64,000 nucleotides of DNA. Origin: Leisingera sp. ANG1 (lineage in GTDB: Bacteria > Pseudomonadota > Alphaproteobacteria > Rhodobacterales > Rhodobacteraceae). The DNA is taken from contig NZ_AFCF02000003.1 of NCBI RefSeq assembly GCF_000203975.2, positions 317,327-381,326 on the forward strand. Reading direction: 5' to 3'. The position numbers and the translations under genes were made by a program. This document shows, piece by piece, positions 53,834 to 63,016 of this stretch (positions are counted from its first letter, which is position 1; the number at the start of each line of letters is the position of its first letter). The notes under the pieces were generated by a model that was not told the origin of the DNA, did not search any database, and worked only from the letters and a program-made list of their open reading frames with translations.

Positions 53834-55090
53834 CTAAGCCGCCCCGGCTTCGCGAAGATGAACGCCAAGCAAGATCAGGCCCGGCCAAAGCATATAGGCT
53901 TCGATTTCAATATTCTCCCCGAAAGAGAGCAGCACCATTGTCATCAGTATTCCCAGCGGCAGGCGGCCGCGCGCGTGTTTTGCTGCATCCGCCATGACAA
54001 AGCCGATGTGCCAAACCAGCGGAATGAGCAGTGCGGCAAAACCGGCAGCCCCCTTAACGAACAGCAGCCCGTACCAGGTGTGATGGCTGCCGATGGGCAT
54101 GTATTCCACGGCATGGGACCCGGGTTGAACTGTGCCGTGGCCAAACCAGAAGGCTTCGGTCTGCCAGCGCTCGCTGGCGATCCGCTGCAGTGTTTCGCGG
54201 ACCCGGGTGCTGTCTGCCCGGGCCCCCTTGAACGCGGCCACCGCATCCGCGACCAGCGCCGCCAAGGTTCCGCCGGTGATGGCCAATGAGGCGGTCAGCC
54301 CTGCCGTTACATGCCAGGCCCAGCCGCGCAGGATCAGGGGCATCATGCGCGGCGCAACGGTGCAGGCCACCAGCCCCACCAGCCCCATTCGAGATTTTGA
54401 CGCCAAAATCATCAGGACCCCGGCAACCACACCGGCCAGCATCCACTTTCGGTTTTTTTCTTCCAGCGCAAACAGCACCATGATGACGCCCAAGAGGGCC
54501 GCGAAGGGAGACCAGGGGGCGTAGAATTGCCAGCGCGGTGTCCAGCTGGCCGGATCATAGGTGAACAGGTAGACACTGAAATACTCCGGACCCGGCCCGC
54601 CAACTGCCTTCAACGGCGACGTGAAGATCTGTTCCGGCAGGCCAAGGTAGGGCGCTGCCAGCAGAACCGGTGCCAGCGCCAGCGTCCAGGCCCCGATCAC
54701 GCACTGACCGCGGATCAGGACCTCGCGGCGGATCGGCAGCGCCGCACCAACCAGCGGGAACAGCGCCAGCAGAGCCCAGCCTTTGGCCCAGCCGATCGAG
54801 GACTTGATTGTCTTCTTGAGGCCGAGCCCCCAGTCGAGGTGCCCGATCCACAGCGCAATCAGCAAAATGGCCATGCCGATGATCCAGGCCCAGATCAGCA
54901 CCGGAACCGGACCGGTAGCACGCAAGTCGGGCCGGAACGCTGGGCCAAGGTAGAGTGCCAGCACCGCCAGAGCGCCGAGAACCCAGGCCAGAACCGGGCC
55001 CACGACGTATAGCGCACCAACGGCGTAGAAGGGCCAAGTCAGGACCATGGAGCGGTAGATCATCCGCTCTGCCGGGTTTTGCAGGGTCAT
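53834..55090 (-). CDS. O-antigen ligase/polymerase-like membrane protein
   Basis: 418 residues with about 11-12 membrane segments. The large outer loop between late segments (MEYMPIGSHHTWYGLLFVKG region, with HGTVQPGSHAVE before it) has the GSHHTWYG pattern with paired His typical of O-antigen ligase/Wzy-like proteins (usually G.HN.Y). An Arg in ADSTRVRETLQRI may bind the lipid phosphate. It overlaps the Wzz-like gene by ATGA. It likely polymerises or ligates the exopolysaccharide made by this cluster. Confidence 0.78.
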   Translation of the reverse strand: MTLQNPAERMIYRSMVLTWPFYAVGALYVVGPVLAWVLGALAVLALYLGPAFRPDLRATGPVPVLIWAWIIGMAILLIALWIGHLDWGLGLKKTIKSSIGWAKGWALLALFPLVGAALPIRREVLIRGQCVIGAWTLALAPVLLAAPYLGLPEQIFTSPLKAVGGPGPEYFSVYLFTYDPASWTPRWQFYAPWSPFAALLGVIMVLFALEEKNRKWMLAGVVAGVLMILASKSRMGLVGLVACTVAPRMMPLILRGWAWHVTAGLTASLAITGGTLAALVADAVAAFKGARADSTRVRETLQRIASERWQTEAFWFGHGTVQPGSHAVEYMPIGSHHTWYGLLFVKGAAGFAALLIPLVWHIGFVMADAAKHARGRLPLGILMTMVLLSFGENIEIEAYMLWPGLILLGVHLREAGAA

Positions 55091-56532
55091 GCTTCGGCTG
55101 CCTTGGGCGCGGCCAGAAGACGGCCGATGACAGCGGATCTGATCCAGCCCAGCAGCAGCGCGATCACAAGCATGAAGGTGGCCGCTGCCCCGGCGGCAAT
55201 GGCGAGCTTACGGTCAGGCGACGAGGGGCGCTCGGGAAGGGACGGGTTTTCGAGTATCTGAACCAGCGGGTATGAGGCATAAACATCCGATTTCGTCGAC
55301 TGGGTTCGGGCGATGGCAGAAGCAAACACTGCTTCAGCCACAGAGAAATCTCGCTGCAAATCCTTCAGCCGTGCTGCGCTAGCCGCCAGTTGTTGCAGCC
55401 GGGTCTGCTCGAACACCAGACGCTGAGCCAAAGCTTCATACTGCCGGGCTGTGCCCATGCGCTCTGCATCCATCCGCACAAGCTGAGCCAACAACTCTGC
55501 CCGCGCCCCGTCCGGGGCCAAATCAAGCCTTTTCAGCTCATCAATTTGGATACCTGTCACTGCCGCTGCCTGTTGGCTTGCACTGTGTTCCGCCGCAGCC
55601 TGGGCTGCACGTGCGGCTTGCACCTTCGGGTGCCCTTCACCGTAGGACGCACGGGCTTCGGCCAGTTTTGCAGCATGGATGGCGCTTTCGTCTTCCAGAG
55701 CGAGGAAGTCTGCATCGGCAAAGAGTTTCAGGGTTGCGGCCGCGGCGGAGGCCTGGATGCCCAAGGTTTGCTCAAGCGCGGCAACGCTTTGTGTCTTTTC
55801 CTCAAGAATACCGGCAATGTCCTCAACCCGGCCTTCCAGTTCGCGGGTGTCTTCGACCATTGCATCGAACTCCTCGCCAGACAGCAGCCCGGAGGATTTC
55901 TGAAGTTTGCCGATGTCAGAGCGTGTGGCAGCAACTGAATTCTGGTAATCACCAATGGCGGCCAGACCGCTGTCCTCGCGGGTGGCTTGCTCATCCTTTC
56001 GCAGCGCGTCCAGTTCTTCGAAGAAAGCCTGCAGCAGGGCATTGCCGCGCTGCTGGGCGTTTTCTGCGCTGGGGCCTGTCATTTCAACGTGGATCAGGCT
56101 GGTTTGATCCACCAGCCGGATCCGCGGCTTGCCGAATTCACGGCGTGTCAGCCCCATCGCGCTGGCAGCCGCGGCGAGGATACGGTCAGCACCAATCAGG
56201 CGCTTGTATGTTTCGGTCGGGCTGACGGAGTTGCTGGCAAATGCGGAATTGGCATAGGAAGACGCCTGCCCAATACCATTGAGGTTCATTGAGGCTGACG
56301 CCCCGGACCCTGGCAGGATGAGCGACGCATGCGATTTGAAGGCAAGCGGTGCGGTTTGCAGATAACCGTTGATCGGCGCCCAGACGAGTGCCAGCCCAAG
56401 CAGCAAGAATGCCAGGTAGCGGCGGATGCGGCTGGTGTCGCCCAAACGCCCGCCGACGATGATGCGGCGGAGGGATATCCGGTGCCAAAGCCGCCGCGGA
56501 GCATCAAATTTTCCGGCAAGTTTCTGCAGCAT
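55087..56532 (-). CDS. Wzz/GumC-like polysaccharide chain-length protein
   Basis: 481 residues from the ATG at 56532 (AAGGAG six bases upstream). N-terminal membrane segment about 34-54 (YLAFLLLGLALVWAPINGYL), long periplasmic coiled-coil region (residues about 150-400, rich in Ala/Glu/Leu heptads) and a C-terminal membrane segment (LAIAAGAAATFMLVIALLLG). There is no cytoplasmic tyrosine-kinase domain, so it is the two-membrane-helix type. Partner of the O-antigen-ligase-like gene directly behind it. Confidence 0.82.
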   Translation of the reverse strand: MLQKLAGKFDAPRRLWHRISLRRIIVGGRLGDTSRIRRYLAFLLLGLALVWAPINGYLQTAPLAFKSHASLILPGSGASASMNLNGIGQASSYANSAFASNSVSPTETYKRLIGADRILAAAASAMGLTRREFGKPRIRLVDQTSLIHVEMTGPSAENAQQRGNALLQAFFEELDALRKDEQATREDSGLAAIGDYQNSVAATRSDIGKLQKSSGLLSGEEFDAMVEDTRELEGRVEDIAGILEEKTQSVAALEQTLGIQASAAAATLKLFADADFLALEDESAIHAAKLAEARASYGEGHPKVQAARAAQAAAEHSASQQAAAVTGIQIDELKRLDLAPDGARAELLAQLVRMDAERMGTARQYEALAQRLVFEQTRLQQLAASAARLKDLQRDFSVAEAVFASAIARTQSTKSDVYASYPLVQILENPSLPERPSSPDRKLAIAAGAAATFMLVIALLLGWIRSAVIGRLLAAPKAAEA

Positions 56533-56664
56533 GTCAGTCTCCTTCAACCAGAGACTATCCCGCTACCTTACCCGCCGCGCTTGCGCGCAAGGCTATCCCG
56601 GTGCGCATCCGTATTCGCGGCTATCCGTTGGAGTAGGTTTTAGGGCTGCGCCTCCCGCAGGCAG

Positions 56665-57279
56665 TCAGAAAAGCCCCGCCTCACGCGCGGCCAGTGCTGC
56701 CTGGGTGCGGTTTGCCACTTCCAGCTTGCGGTACAGCGTTTTCATGTGCAGCTTCACGGTCGGTTCGGTAATGTCCAGATCGCGGGCGATTTCCTTGTTG
56801 GACTTGCCCTCGGTCAGGCCTTTCAGAACCTGAAGCTCCCGCGGCGAGAGCTTCTCCGCCAGCGGGTGGTCTGTTTCCGGATCTGCGGCAGTCATGAAAT
56901 CAATGGGTGCATATTGCTCCCCCATCGCCATGAACTTGACTGCATTGATCATTGATTTTGCCGGCAGGGTCTTTGGCACAAACCCGGCGGCGCCGGCCTC
57001 CAGCGCCTGTTCAGCGATCTGACGGGTGGCCGCACCGGACATCAGGGCAACCCGCTGCCCGTTTCTCATGGCCATCGCCCGCTTGAGGCCGGCCAGCCCG
57101 TTCATGCCGGGCATATTCAGATCCAGCAGGATCAGATCAAAGGGATCTTCGGTCTCGATCAGCTTGCATGCCTGATCCAGATCCGCCGCGGTACTGGTCT
57201 TGATGGAACCTTGGCCTTCCAGGAACAAAACAAGCGTATCGCGCAGCAGGTCGTGGTCGTCGGCTATCAGTACTCTCAT
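56665..57279 (-). CDS. NarL/FixJ-type response regulator (receiver plus LuxR HTH)
   Basis: 204 residues. Receiver domain with Asp53 region LILLDLNMPGMNGLAG and LPAKSMINAVKFMA; LuxR-type helix-turn-helix from about 145 (KLSPRELQVLKGLTEGKSNK, then EIARDLDITEPTVKLHMKTL). No kinase is adjacent in the same operon; the hybrid kinase at 60.5-63 kb is one possible partner. It reads toward the Wzz-like gene and away from the glycosyltransferase gene, and probably controls this exopolysaccharide region. Confidence 0.88.
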   Translation of the reverse strand: MRVLIADDHDLLRDTLVLFLEGQGSIKTSTAADLDQACKLIETEDPFDLILLDLNMPGMNGLAGLKRAMAMRNGQRVALMSGAATRQIAEQALEAGAAGFVPKTLPAKSMINAVKFMAMGEQYAPIDFMTAADPETDHPLAEKLSPRELQVLKGLTEGKSNKEIARDLDITEPTVKLHMKTLYRKLEVANRTQAALAAREAGLF

Positions 57280-57526
57280 AACATGCTCCTAGATCCCTAC
57301 ATCTACACGTAACGCGTGAATGCGGCGCTTGCACGGCAAAAGTCGTGCGTATTCGCCGCAGCTTGGAAAGCATTTGGATAGTTTCTGATCCGGGCGGATA
57401 GGTTCGCACGCCGCAAGGTAAGCCGGGGATGCCAACGGACCTGCGACCTGTCCTCCCGCTCCGTTGAGAAGAACGGCCGCCTGCAACAGCCTGAGAGCAA
57501 CCAATGACAGCTCAAGGACTTAGCAG
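57280..57526. other. Divergent promoter region of the exopolysaccharide cluster
   Basis: 247 bp between the response-regulator gene and the glycosyltransferase gene, which read away from each other. It must carry both promoters. A near-palindrome ACACGTAACGCGTG at about 57306-57320 is a possible regulator site; no other motif was recognised. Confidence 0.35.
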
Positions 57527-58918
57527 ATGACACTTGCATATTCCTCTTCCAGTTTCGGTGCTGCCCCAGCAGTCAAAACCGACCGTCTGAACACGGCTTA
57601 CCTGCCTGCGCTGGACCTCCATCTGGTTGACAGCAGCGCTGATCAGGCTGCTGCCAAGCTGCTGTCGCCTGGCCGCCGGCGCGCTTTCTTCATGAACGCG
57701 CATTGCTGCAATATCCGCCGCCGCGACCCGCACTATGCCGAGGCTGTCGCCGGGGCGGATATCCTTCTGCCTGATGGCATCGGAGTTGAACTGGCGGCAA
57801 AGTTCACCGGTCATTCTCTGACGACCAATTTGAACGGCACCGACTTTGTGCCGCAGCTGTTGCAGCGTGCGGCCAGCATGGGCAAATCGGTCTACCTGTT
57901 CGGCGGGCGGCCGGGCGTTGCGGATGCAGCCGCGGCGCGGCTGGTCTACGACATTCCCGGCCTGCGTATTGCTGGCACCCGCGATGGGTTTTCCGGAGCG
58001 CAGGACACTAGGGCGGTTGTTGCGGACATCAACGAAAGCGGCGCCGACATCGTTCTGGTTGCGCTTGGCGTGCCGATGCAGGAGCTGTGGCTGCACCGCA
58101 ATGCGAATGACCTGACAGCCAATCTCACTTTAGGGGTCGGCGCGCTGTTCGACTTTCTGTCGGGCTCGGTTGCACGGGCGCCGGAACCGGTCAGGGCTGC
58201 AAGGATGGAGTGGGGCTGGCGGCTGGCGATGGAGCCACGCCGGATGGCACGCCGCTACCTGACCGGTAACGTCAGCTTCCTGGCTCATGCCGGACTGGCT
58301 GCACTGCGGCAGAAGCGCCTCGCCGACGTCCAGCAGCGCGGTCTGGACATCACAGTTGCGGTTCTGGCCCTGCTGATGCTGTCGCCGCTGCTGCTTGCGG
58401 CGGCTCTGGCGGTCAGGGCGGACAGCGGAGGACCCGCACTCTTCAAACAGACCCGGGTCGGGCTGAACGGCAAGACCTTCACCATGTTCAAGTTCCGCTC
58501 GATGACGGCAAATGCGGAAACCCGGCGCGCGGAGATCCTGCACGACTCGGACCGGGACGGCCTCTGCTTCAAGTCGCGCCAGGATCCGCGGGTCACCCGT
58601 GTCGGCCGCTGGCTGCGCAGGAGCTCCATCGATGAGCTGCCGCAACTGTTCAACGTGCTGCGCGGGGATATGTCTATCGTCGGCCCCCGCCCGGCACTGC
58701 CGTGCGAGGTTGCAGATTACCCGCCCCGTGCGCTTGGCCGTCTGCAGGTCAAACCGGGCATCACCGGTGTCTGGCAGGTGTCAGGCAGGGCCTCTGTCGG
58801 CTTCAAGGAAATGATCGAGATGGACCTCAGCTACATTAAGGCCCGCTCGCTCAAACTGAACCTCCAGCTCATCCTCAGAACCTTTGGCGCGGTTGTTTCT
58901 GGCCGCGGCGCCTACTGA
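57527..58918 (+). CDS. Fusion of WecG/TagA-type glycosyltransferase and initiating sugar phosphotransferase
   Basis: 463 residues. Residues about 25-200 are a GT26 (WecG/TagA/CpsF) domain: FFMNAHCCNIRRRDPHYAEA, DILLPDGIGVELAAK, LNGTDFVPQLLQRA, VYLFGGRPGVADAAA, VLVALGVPMQELWLHRN. Residues about 265-463 are a polyisoprenyl-phosphate phosphoglycosyl transferase domain: one membrane segment (ITVAVLALLMLSPLLLAAAL), then FKQTRVGLNGKTFTMFKFRS, SIDELPQLFNVLRGDMSIVG, PRPALP, VKPGITGVWQVSGRA. One protein therefore carries the initiating enzyme and a likely second-sugar transferase. galU follows 23 bp downstream. Confidence 0.88.
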   Translation: MTLAYSSSSFGAAPAVKTDRLNTAYLPALDLHLVDSSADQAAAKLLSPGRRRAFFMNAHCCNIRRRDPHYAEAVAGADILLPDGIGVELAAKFTGHSLTTNLNGTDFVPQLLQRAASMGKSVYLFGGRPGVADAAAARLVYDIPGLRIAGTRDGFSGAQDTRAVVADINESGADIVLVALGVPMQELWLHRNANDLTANLTLGVGALFDFLSGSVARAPEPVRAARMEWGWRLAMEPRRMARRYLTGNVSFLAHAGLAALRQKRLADVQQRGLDITVAVLALLMLSPLLLAAALAVRADSGGPALFKQTRVGLNGKTFTMFKFRSMTANAETRRAEILHDSDRDGLCFKSRQDPRVTRVGRWLRRSSIDELPQLFNVLRGDMSIVGPRPALPCEVADYPPRALGRLQVKPGITGVWQVSGRASVGFKEMIEMDLSYIKARSLKLNLQLILRTFGAVVSGRGAY

Positions 58919-58941
58919 CCCATTAATTTAGGAGACAAGCC

Positions 58942-59829
58942 ATGACACATATCCGCAAAGCCGTTTTCCCCGTTGCCGGCATGGGAACCCGTTTTCTGCC
59001 TGCCACCAAATCCATCCCCAAGGAAATGCTGCCGCTGGTGGACCGACCACTGATCCAATACGCGGTGGACGAAGCGCGGGAGGCAGGGATTGAGGAGTTC
59101 ATCTTTGTCACTGCCGCAGGCAAGGGCGCGTTGGAGGATTACTTCGACACAGCCGCCGCGCTGGAAAACACATTGGAAGCGCGCGGTAAGACTGCTGCTC
59201 TGGATGCCATTGCTCTGACGCGGATGCCGGAGGGGGCTTTGTCCTTTGTTCGCCAAAGCAAGCCGCTGGGCCTTGGCCACGCTGTGGGATTGGCCGCACG
59301 CCTGGTAGGAGACGAACCCTTTGCCGTGCTGTTGCCCGATGATGTCATCCGCGCGCCGCGCGGGGCGCTGCGCCAGATGGTGGAGGCGCATGCCGTAAGC
59401 CGCGGCCACATGGTAGCAACCATGAAAGTTGCGCGCGAGCAGACCTCTTCCTACGGCATCCTGGATGTCGCAAGGGAGGCCGGAAAACTCGCTCACGCCC
59501 GCGGGATGGTGGAAAAACCGGATCCTGCGCTGGCACCGTCAACACATGCCGTTGTTGGCCGGTACATTCTGGAACCTTCGATTTTTGAGGCTCTCGGCGC
59601 CATTTGCCCGGGCGCTGGCGGAGAGCTGCAACTGACGGACGCCATCAACGCGGATCTTCCCTCAGCAGGTGTAACCGGGTTCCGGTTTGACGGCGAACGG
59701 TTCGACTGCGGCAGTGTGCAAGGATTTGTGCAGGCGACGGCGGCCTTTGCTCTGGACCGGCCGGAACTGGCTCATGAATTGTCCGGCTTTCTTGCCGGGC
59801 GTGTCGCCCCGGTTCTGCAGGCGGCATGA
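58942..59829 (+). CDS. galU: UTP-glucose-1-phosphate uridylyltransferase
   Basis: 295 residues. N-terminal nucleotide-binding motif VFPVAGMGTRFLPATKSIPK with EMLPLVDRPLIQYAVDEA; VRQSKPLGLGHAV; VLLPDDVI with the metal-binding Asp; GGELQLTDAI near the C-terminus. It makes UDP-glucose from glucose-1-phosphate and UTP, feeding the polysaccharide genes beside it. The start ATG at 58942 follows TTAGGAGACAAGCC. Confidence 0.93.
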   Translation: MTHIRKAVFPVAGMGTRFLPATKSIPKEMLPLVDRPLIQYAVDEAREAGIEEFIFVTAAGKGALEDYFDTAAALENTLEARGKTAALDAIALTRMPEGALSFVRQSKPLGLGHAVGLAARLVGDEPFAVLLPDDVIRAPRGALRQMVEAHAVSRGHMVATMKVAREQTSSYGILDVAREAGKLAHARGMVEKPDPALAPSTHAVVGRYILEPSIFEALGAICPGAGGELQLTDAINADLPSAGVTGFRFDGERFDCGSVQGFVQATAAFALDRPELAHELSGFLAGRVAPVLQAA

Positions 59830-59931
59830 TTGCCGGACCTATTCGAAAGGATAGGCGGGTATCCGTCTAACCTTTTGGCGCCCGCGCCACGTCGTGCCAT
59901 ATCTGGGTCAATCATCAAAGGAGGCCGCGCA

Positions 59932-60438
59932 ATGCTTTTTAAAGCGCTCAAGATAGTTGCAATTTCCGTGTTCGCCGCGCAGCCGCTGGCAGCGGGAAAT
60001 CTGGACCAGCCAGCCGGAGAGGTGGTGCTGAAGGTATCTGGCACGCCGAAAGCGGAAAACGCAGGGGAAGCAGCGCAATTCGATCTGGCCATGCTGGAAG
60101 GACTGGGTGCCGTGGAGTTTGAAACGTCGACAATCTGGACGCAGGGCGTGCAGCATTTTGAAGGCGTGCCGCTGAATCAGCTGGTTGACCATCTGGGCAT
60201 CACCGGAACCACGCTGCGGGCCACCGCCATCAACGACTATTCGGTGGACATCCCGCTGGCGGATGCTGTCGAAGGGGGCCCGATCATTGCCTACAAGCAC
60301 AACGGCGAGGAAATGTCCGTGCGTGACAAGGGGCCGCTCTGGATTGTTTACCCTTATGACAGCAAAACCGAATATCAATCAGAGGTGGTTTATTCCCGCA
60401 GCATTTGGCAGCTCGACCGCATCGAAGTGATTGAGTAG
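59932..60438 (+). CDS. Small secreted molybdopterin-binding-fold (sulfite-oxidase-like) protein
   Basis: 168 residues from the ATG at 59932, with AAAGGAGG eight bases upstream; the longer frame is rejected. Signal peptide MLFKALKIVAISVFAAQPLA. The rest has the sulfite-oxidase-like fold in reduced form: VVLKVSGTPKAENAGEAAQF, STIWTQGVQHFEGVPLNQLV, ATAINDYSVDIPLADAVEGG, KGPLWIVYPYD. The Cys that ligates Mo in true enzymes is not present, so it is probably a binding or sensory protein. It lies 55 bp upstream of a hybrid kinase and may be its partner. Confidence 0.72.
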   Translation: MLFKALKIVAISVFAAQPLAAGNLDQPAGEVVLKVSGTPKAENAGEAAQFDLAMLEGLGAVEFETSTIWTQGVQHFEGVPLNQLVDHLGITGTTLRATAINDYSVDIPLADAVEGGPIIAYKHNGEEMSVRDKGPLWIVYPYDSKTEYQSEVVYSRSIWQLDRIEVIE

Positions 60439-60493
60439 CGAGCGCTGAACCCGGCGCTTTTGGCTTGGCTGCCTGCATTTGAGGATGATGGCA

Positions 60494-63016
60494 ATGGCCG
60501 GCACAAAACGCAGAAAGATGTGGCTACGGTTGGCTGCTTTTTTGCTGCCCGCCCTTTTGGGCCTCGCAGCCATTGCATTTCTGGCGTTGAATGTGTCCCG
60601 CGACATCACGCGGCTGAACTCTGCCAGTTCCGACAACATTCAATGGAACCTGTCTCAGACCGAGGTGGAGTTTCTCCAGTTCGAACTTGAACTGGCGCGG
60701 GCGCTGCAGGGCGACAGCCCGGACATTCGCAGACTCCGGCGCAAGTTCGACGTCTTTTTCAGCCGAATACGCACGCTGCAGCAGGCATCCATCTACAGCG
60801 AATTGCGCGCAGTTCCAACGTTCGCGGCCAATCTGGCGACAGTTGCAGCCTTCCTCGACCGCGCCGTCCCTGTGATTGACAGCGATGAAGGTGCCTTGCC
60901 CGCCCTATTGCCTGCGCTGGAACAGAAAACCGGGGCTGTCCGCCCGGATGTGCGGCGGCTGTCCGTATCCGGCCTCAACTATTTCGCTGAGGAGTCCGAC
61001 TTCCGGCGCGAGGCCTTTTCGGGCACCCTGATGCATTTGGCGATTGCCATTGCCGCGCTGGTGGCAGCGCTCGCCGTGCTTGCCTGTTACCTGGCTGTGC
61101 TGAACGCTCAGAACGTGCGGCGCAGGACACAAGTCATCGAAGCCAGTGAGCGCATGAACATCGTGACAAGCACGTCTCTTGACGCGGTGGTCGTGGCGGA
61201 TACGTCAGGGCGCATCACGGATTTCAACGCCGCTGCCGAACAGATTTTCGGCTATTCCGCGAAAGATGCAGTAGGATGCGATCTGGGCGAGCTGATTGTG
61301 CCCGAACATCACAGGGCTGCGCATCAGGCCGGTATGGCCCGCCTGCGTGAAACAGGCGAAAAGCGTGTTGTTGGAAGTGGGCGCTTCAAGCTTGAAGCGA
61401 AGCGGGCGAACGGCGAAGTTTTCCCCGTGGAGCTTGCCATACAGGCGGCGGACACCAAGGACGGGGAAATCTTCATCGCGTTCCTGCGTGATATTTCCAG
61501 TCAGGTGCAAGCAGAGGCCGAGCTTGTTCTGGCCCGCGACCGTGCCATGGCCGGCGAGAAAGCCAAAACCGATTTCCTGGCCACCATGAGCCATGAGATC
61601 CGAACCCCGTTGAATGGGCTGCTGGGTAATCTGACCCTTCTCGAGGAAACCCGGCTCAGTGCCAAGCAGTCCCGCTACATAAGAAACATGCAGACGTCCG
61701 GCAAACTGCTGATGAGCCATATTTCGGATGTTCTGGACATTACCAAATTCGACGCGGGCAAACTGCGGCTGCACATGGTGGACATGAATATCAGCACTCT
61801 GCTGAAGGACATCGTGGACAGTCTAAGCGGTGCAGCGGCGGGCAACGGCAGCACTTTGGAGTGGGGCTGGACAGGGGCACCGCTCAACTGGGTTCACGCG
61901 GATCGGGACCGCATTCAGCACATTCTGATGAACATCGTCGGCAATGCAGTCAAGTTCACGAAAAACGGGCGGATCTCCATCACCGCTCAGGCCAGTGCCG
62001 CTGAGGAGGGAAAGACCATCCTGTGCATTTCGGTACGGGATTCAGGTATAGGTATCGACCCGGGCCTGCTGCCGCATATCTTCGATGATTTCGCGACCGG
62101 AGACAGCTCCTATGACCGGGAAGTCGGGGGAACCGGGCTGGGTCTGGGGATTGCCCAGCGGTTTGTGAAAGCGCTGGGTGGCCGCATCACTGTCGAAAGC
62201 ACTCCGGGAGAAGGCAGTGTCTTTGATGTCAGCTTCCCTGTTCAGGCCATTGCGGCGCCTGAGCCGAAGGGAGAGGCCCGGTTTACTGCGCCCGCCAGGA
62301 AGCGGGCAAATGTCCTGCTGGTGGAAGACAACGAGATCAATCGCCATGTCGCCCGGGAAATGCTGACAGCACAGGGGCATTTTGTGACCGAAGCGCACAA
62401 CGGCCGGGAAGCGATCGAGATGGCAGAAGAAACGGGCTTTGACCTGATCTTGATGGATATCAGCATGCCGGTCATGGACGGGCGCAGCGCCGCGCGGGCG
62501 ATCCGGACTGGCAGCGGCGCGTCAGCGCGCGCGCCGATTATTGCCGTGACCGCAAACGCGATGGCCGAGGAGCAGGAAGCCTTTTTGAAAGACGGCATGA
62601 ATGATGTGCTGACCAAACCTTTGACGCGTGAAGGCCTGTTGCAATTGATTGCAGACCACCCTTCCCCAGCTCCGCCAGCACCGGAAGTTGCTGCGCTGCG
62701 GTCTCAGCAACTGATTGAACTGGAAGAAACGGTTGGAGCCGAGGCGTTGCTCCCCCTCTTGAACCGCTTTGCAGCTGAAATGGAAGCCTTCCTCAAAGAT
62801 TTTGAGAACGGGCAGGATTTGGCTACGAATGAAACCGCAGTCGAAGCCCACCGGATTGCCGGCAGCGCCGCAACCTTCGGGCTTCCGGAGCTTCGCAGTG
62901 CGCTGATCCGTCTTGAGAAAGCGGCGCTCAGCCAGGACTGCCAAGCGGCCGAAGGCGCGCTGAGCCCGTTGAGGAAGGCCTGGGCTGCCACCAAACCGGT
63001 GCTCAACCTGACTTAG
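60494..63016 (+). CDS. Hybrid histidine kinase with PAS, receiver and Hpt domains
   Basis: 840 residues from the ATG at 60494, which has GAGG about nine bases upstream; TTG 60479 and ATGs 60485/60488 are alternatives. Two membrane segments (about 12-32 and 180-205) around a helical periplasmic domain; PAS about 215-335 (MNIVTSTSLDAVVVADTSGR; DFNAAAEQIFGYS); HisKA with His367 in [13 protein letters not shown]; HATPase with VRDSGIGIDPGLLPHIF; receiver with Asp655 in LILMDISMPVMDG; Hpt with His786 in EAHRIAGSAATFG. Likely acts with the small secreted protein before it. Ends 4 bp inside the convergent exporter gene. Confidence 0.88.
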   Translation: MAGTKRRKMWLRLAAFLLPALLGLAAIAFLALNVSRDITRLNSASSDNIQWNLSQTEVEFLQFELELARALQGDSPDIRRLRRKFDVFFSRIRTLQQASIYSELRAVPTFAANLATVAAFLDRAVPVIDSDEGALPALLPALEQKTGAVRPDVRRLSVSGLNYFAEESDFRREAFSGTLMHLAIAIAALVAALAVLACYLAVLNAQNVRRRTQVIEASERMNIVTSTSLDAVVVADTSGRITDFNAAAEQIFGYSAKDAVGCDLGELIVPEHHRAAHQAGMARLRETGEKRVVGSGRFKLEAKRANGEVFPVELAIQAADTKDGEIFIAFLRDISSQVQAEAELVLARDRAMAGEKAKTDFLATMSHEIRTPLNGLLGNLTLLEETRLSAKQSRYIRNMQTSGKLLMSHISDVLDITKFDAGKLRLHMVDMNISTLLKDIVDSLSGAAAGNGSTLEWGWTGAPLNWVHADRDRIQHILMNIVGNAVKFTKNGRISITAQASAAEEGKTILCISVRDSGIGIDPGLLPHIFDDFATGDSSYDREVGGTGLGLGIAQRFVKALGGRITVESTPGEGSVFDVSFPVQAIAAPEPKGEARFTAPARKRANVLLVEDNEINRHVAREMLTAQGHFVTEAHNGREAIEMAEETGFDLILMDISMPVMDGRSAARAIRTGSGASARAPIIAVTANAMAEEQEAFLKDGMNDVLTKPLTREGLLQLIADHPSPAPPAPEVAALRSQQLIELEETVGAEALLPLLNRFAAEMEAFLKDFENGQDLATNETAVEAHRIAGSAATFGLPELRSALIRLEKAALSQDCQAAEGALSPLRKAWAATKPVLNLT

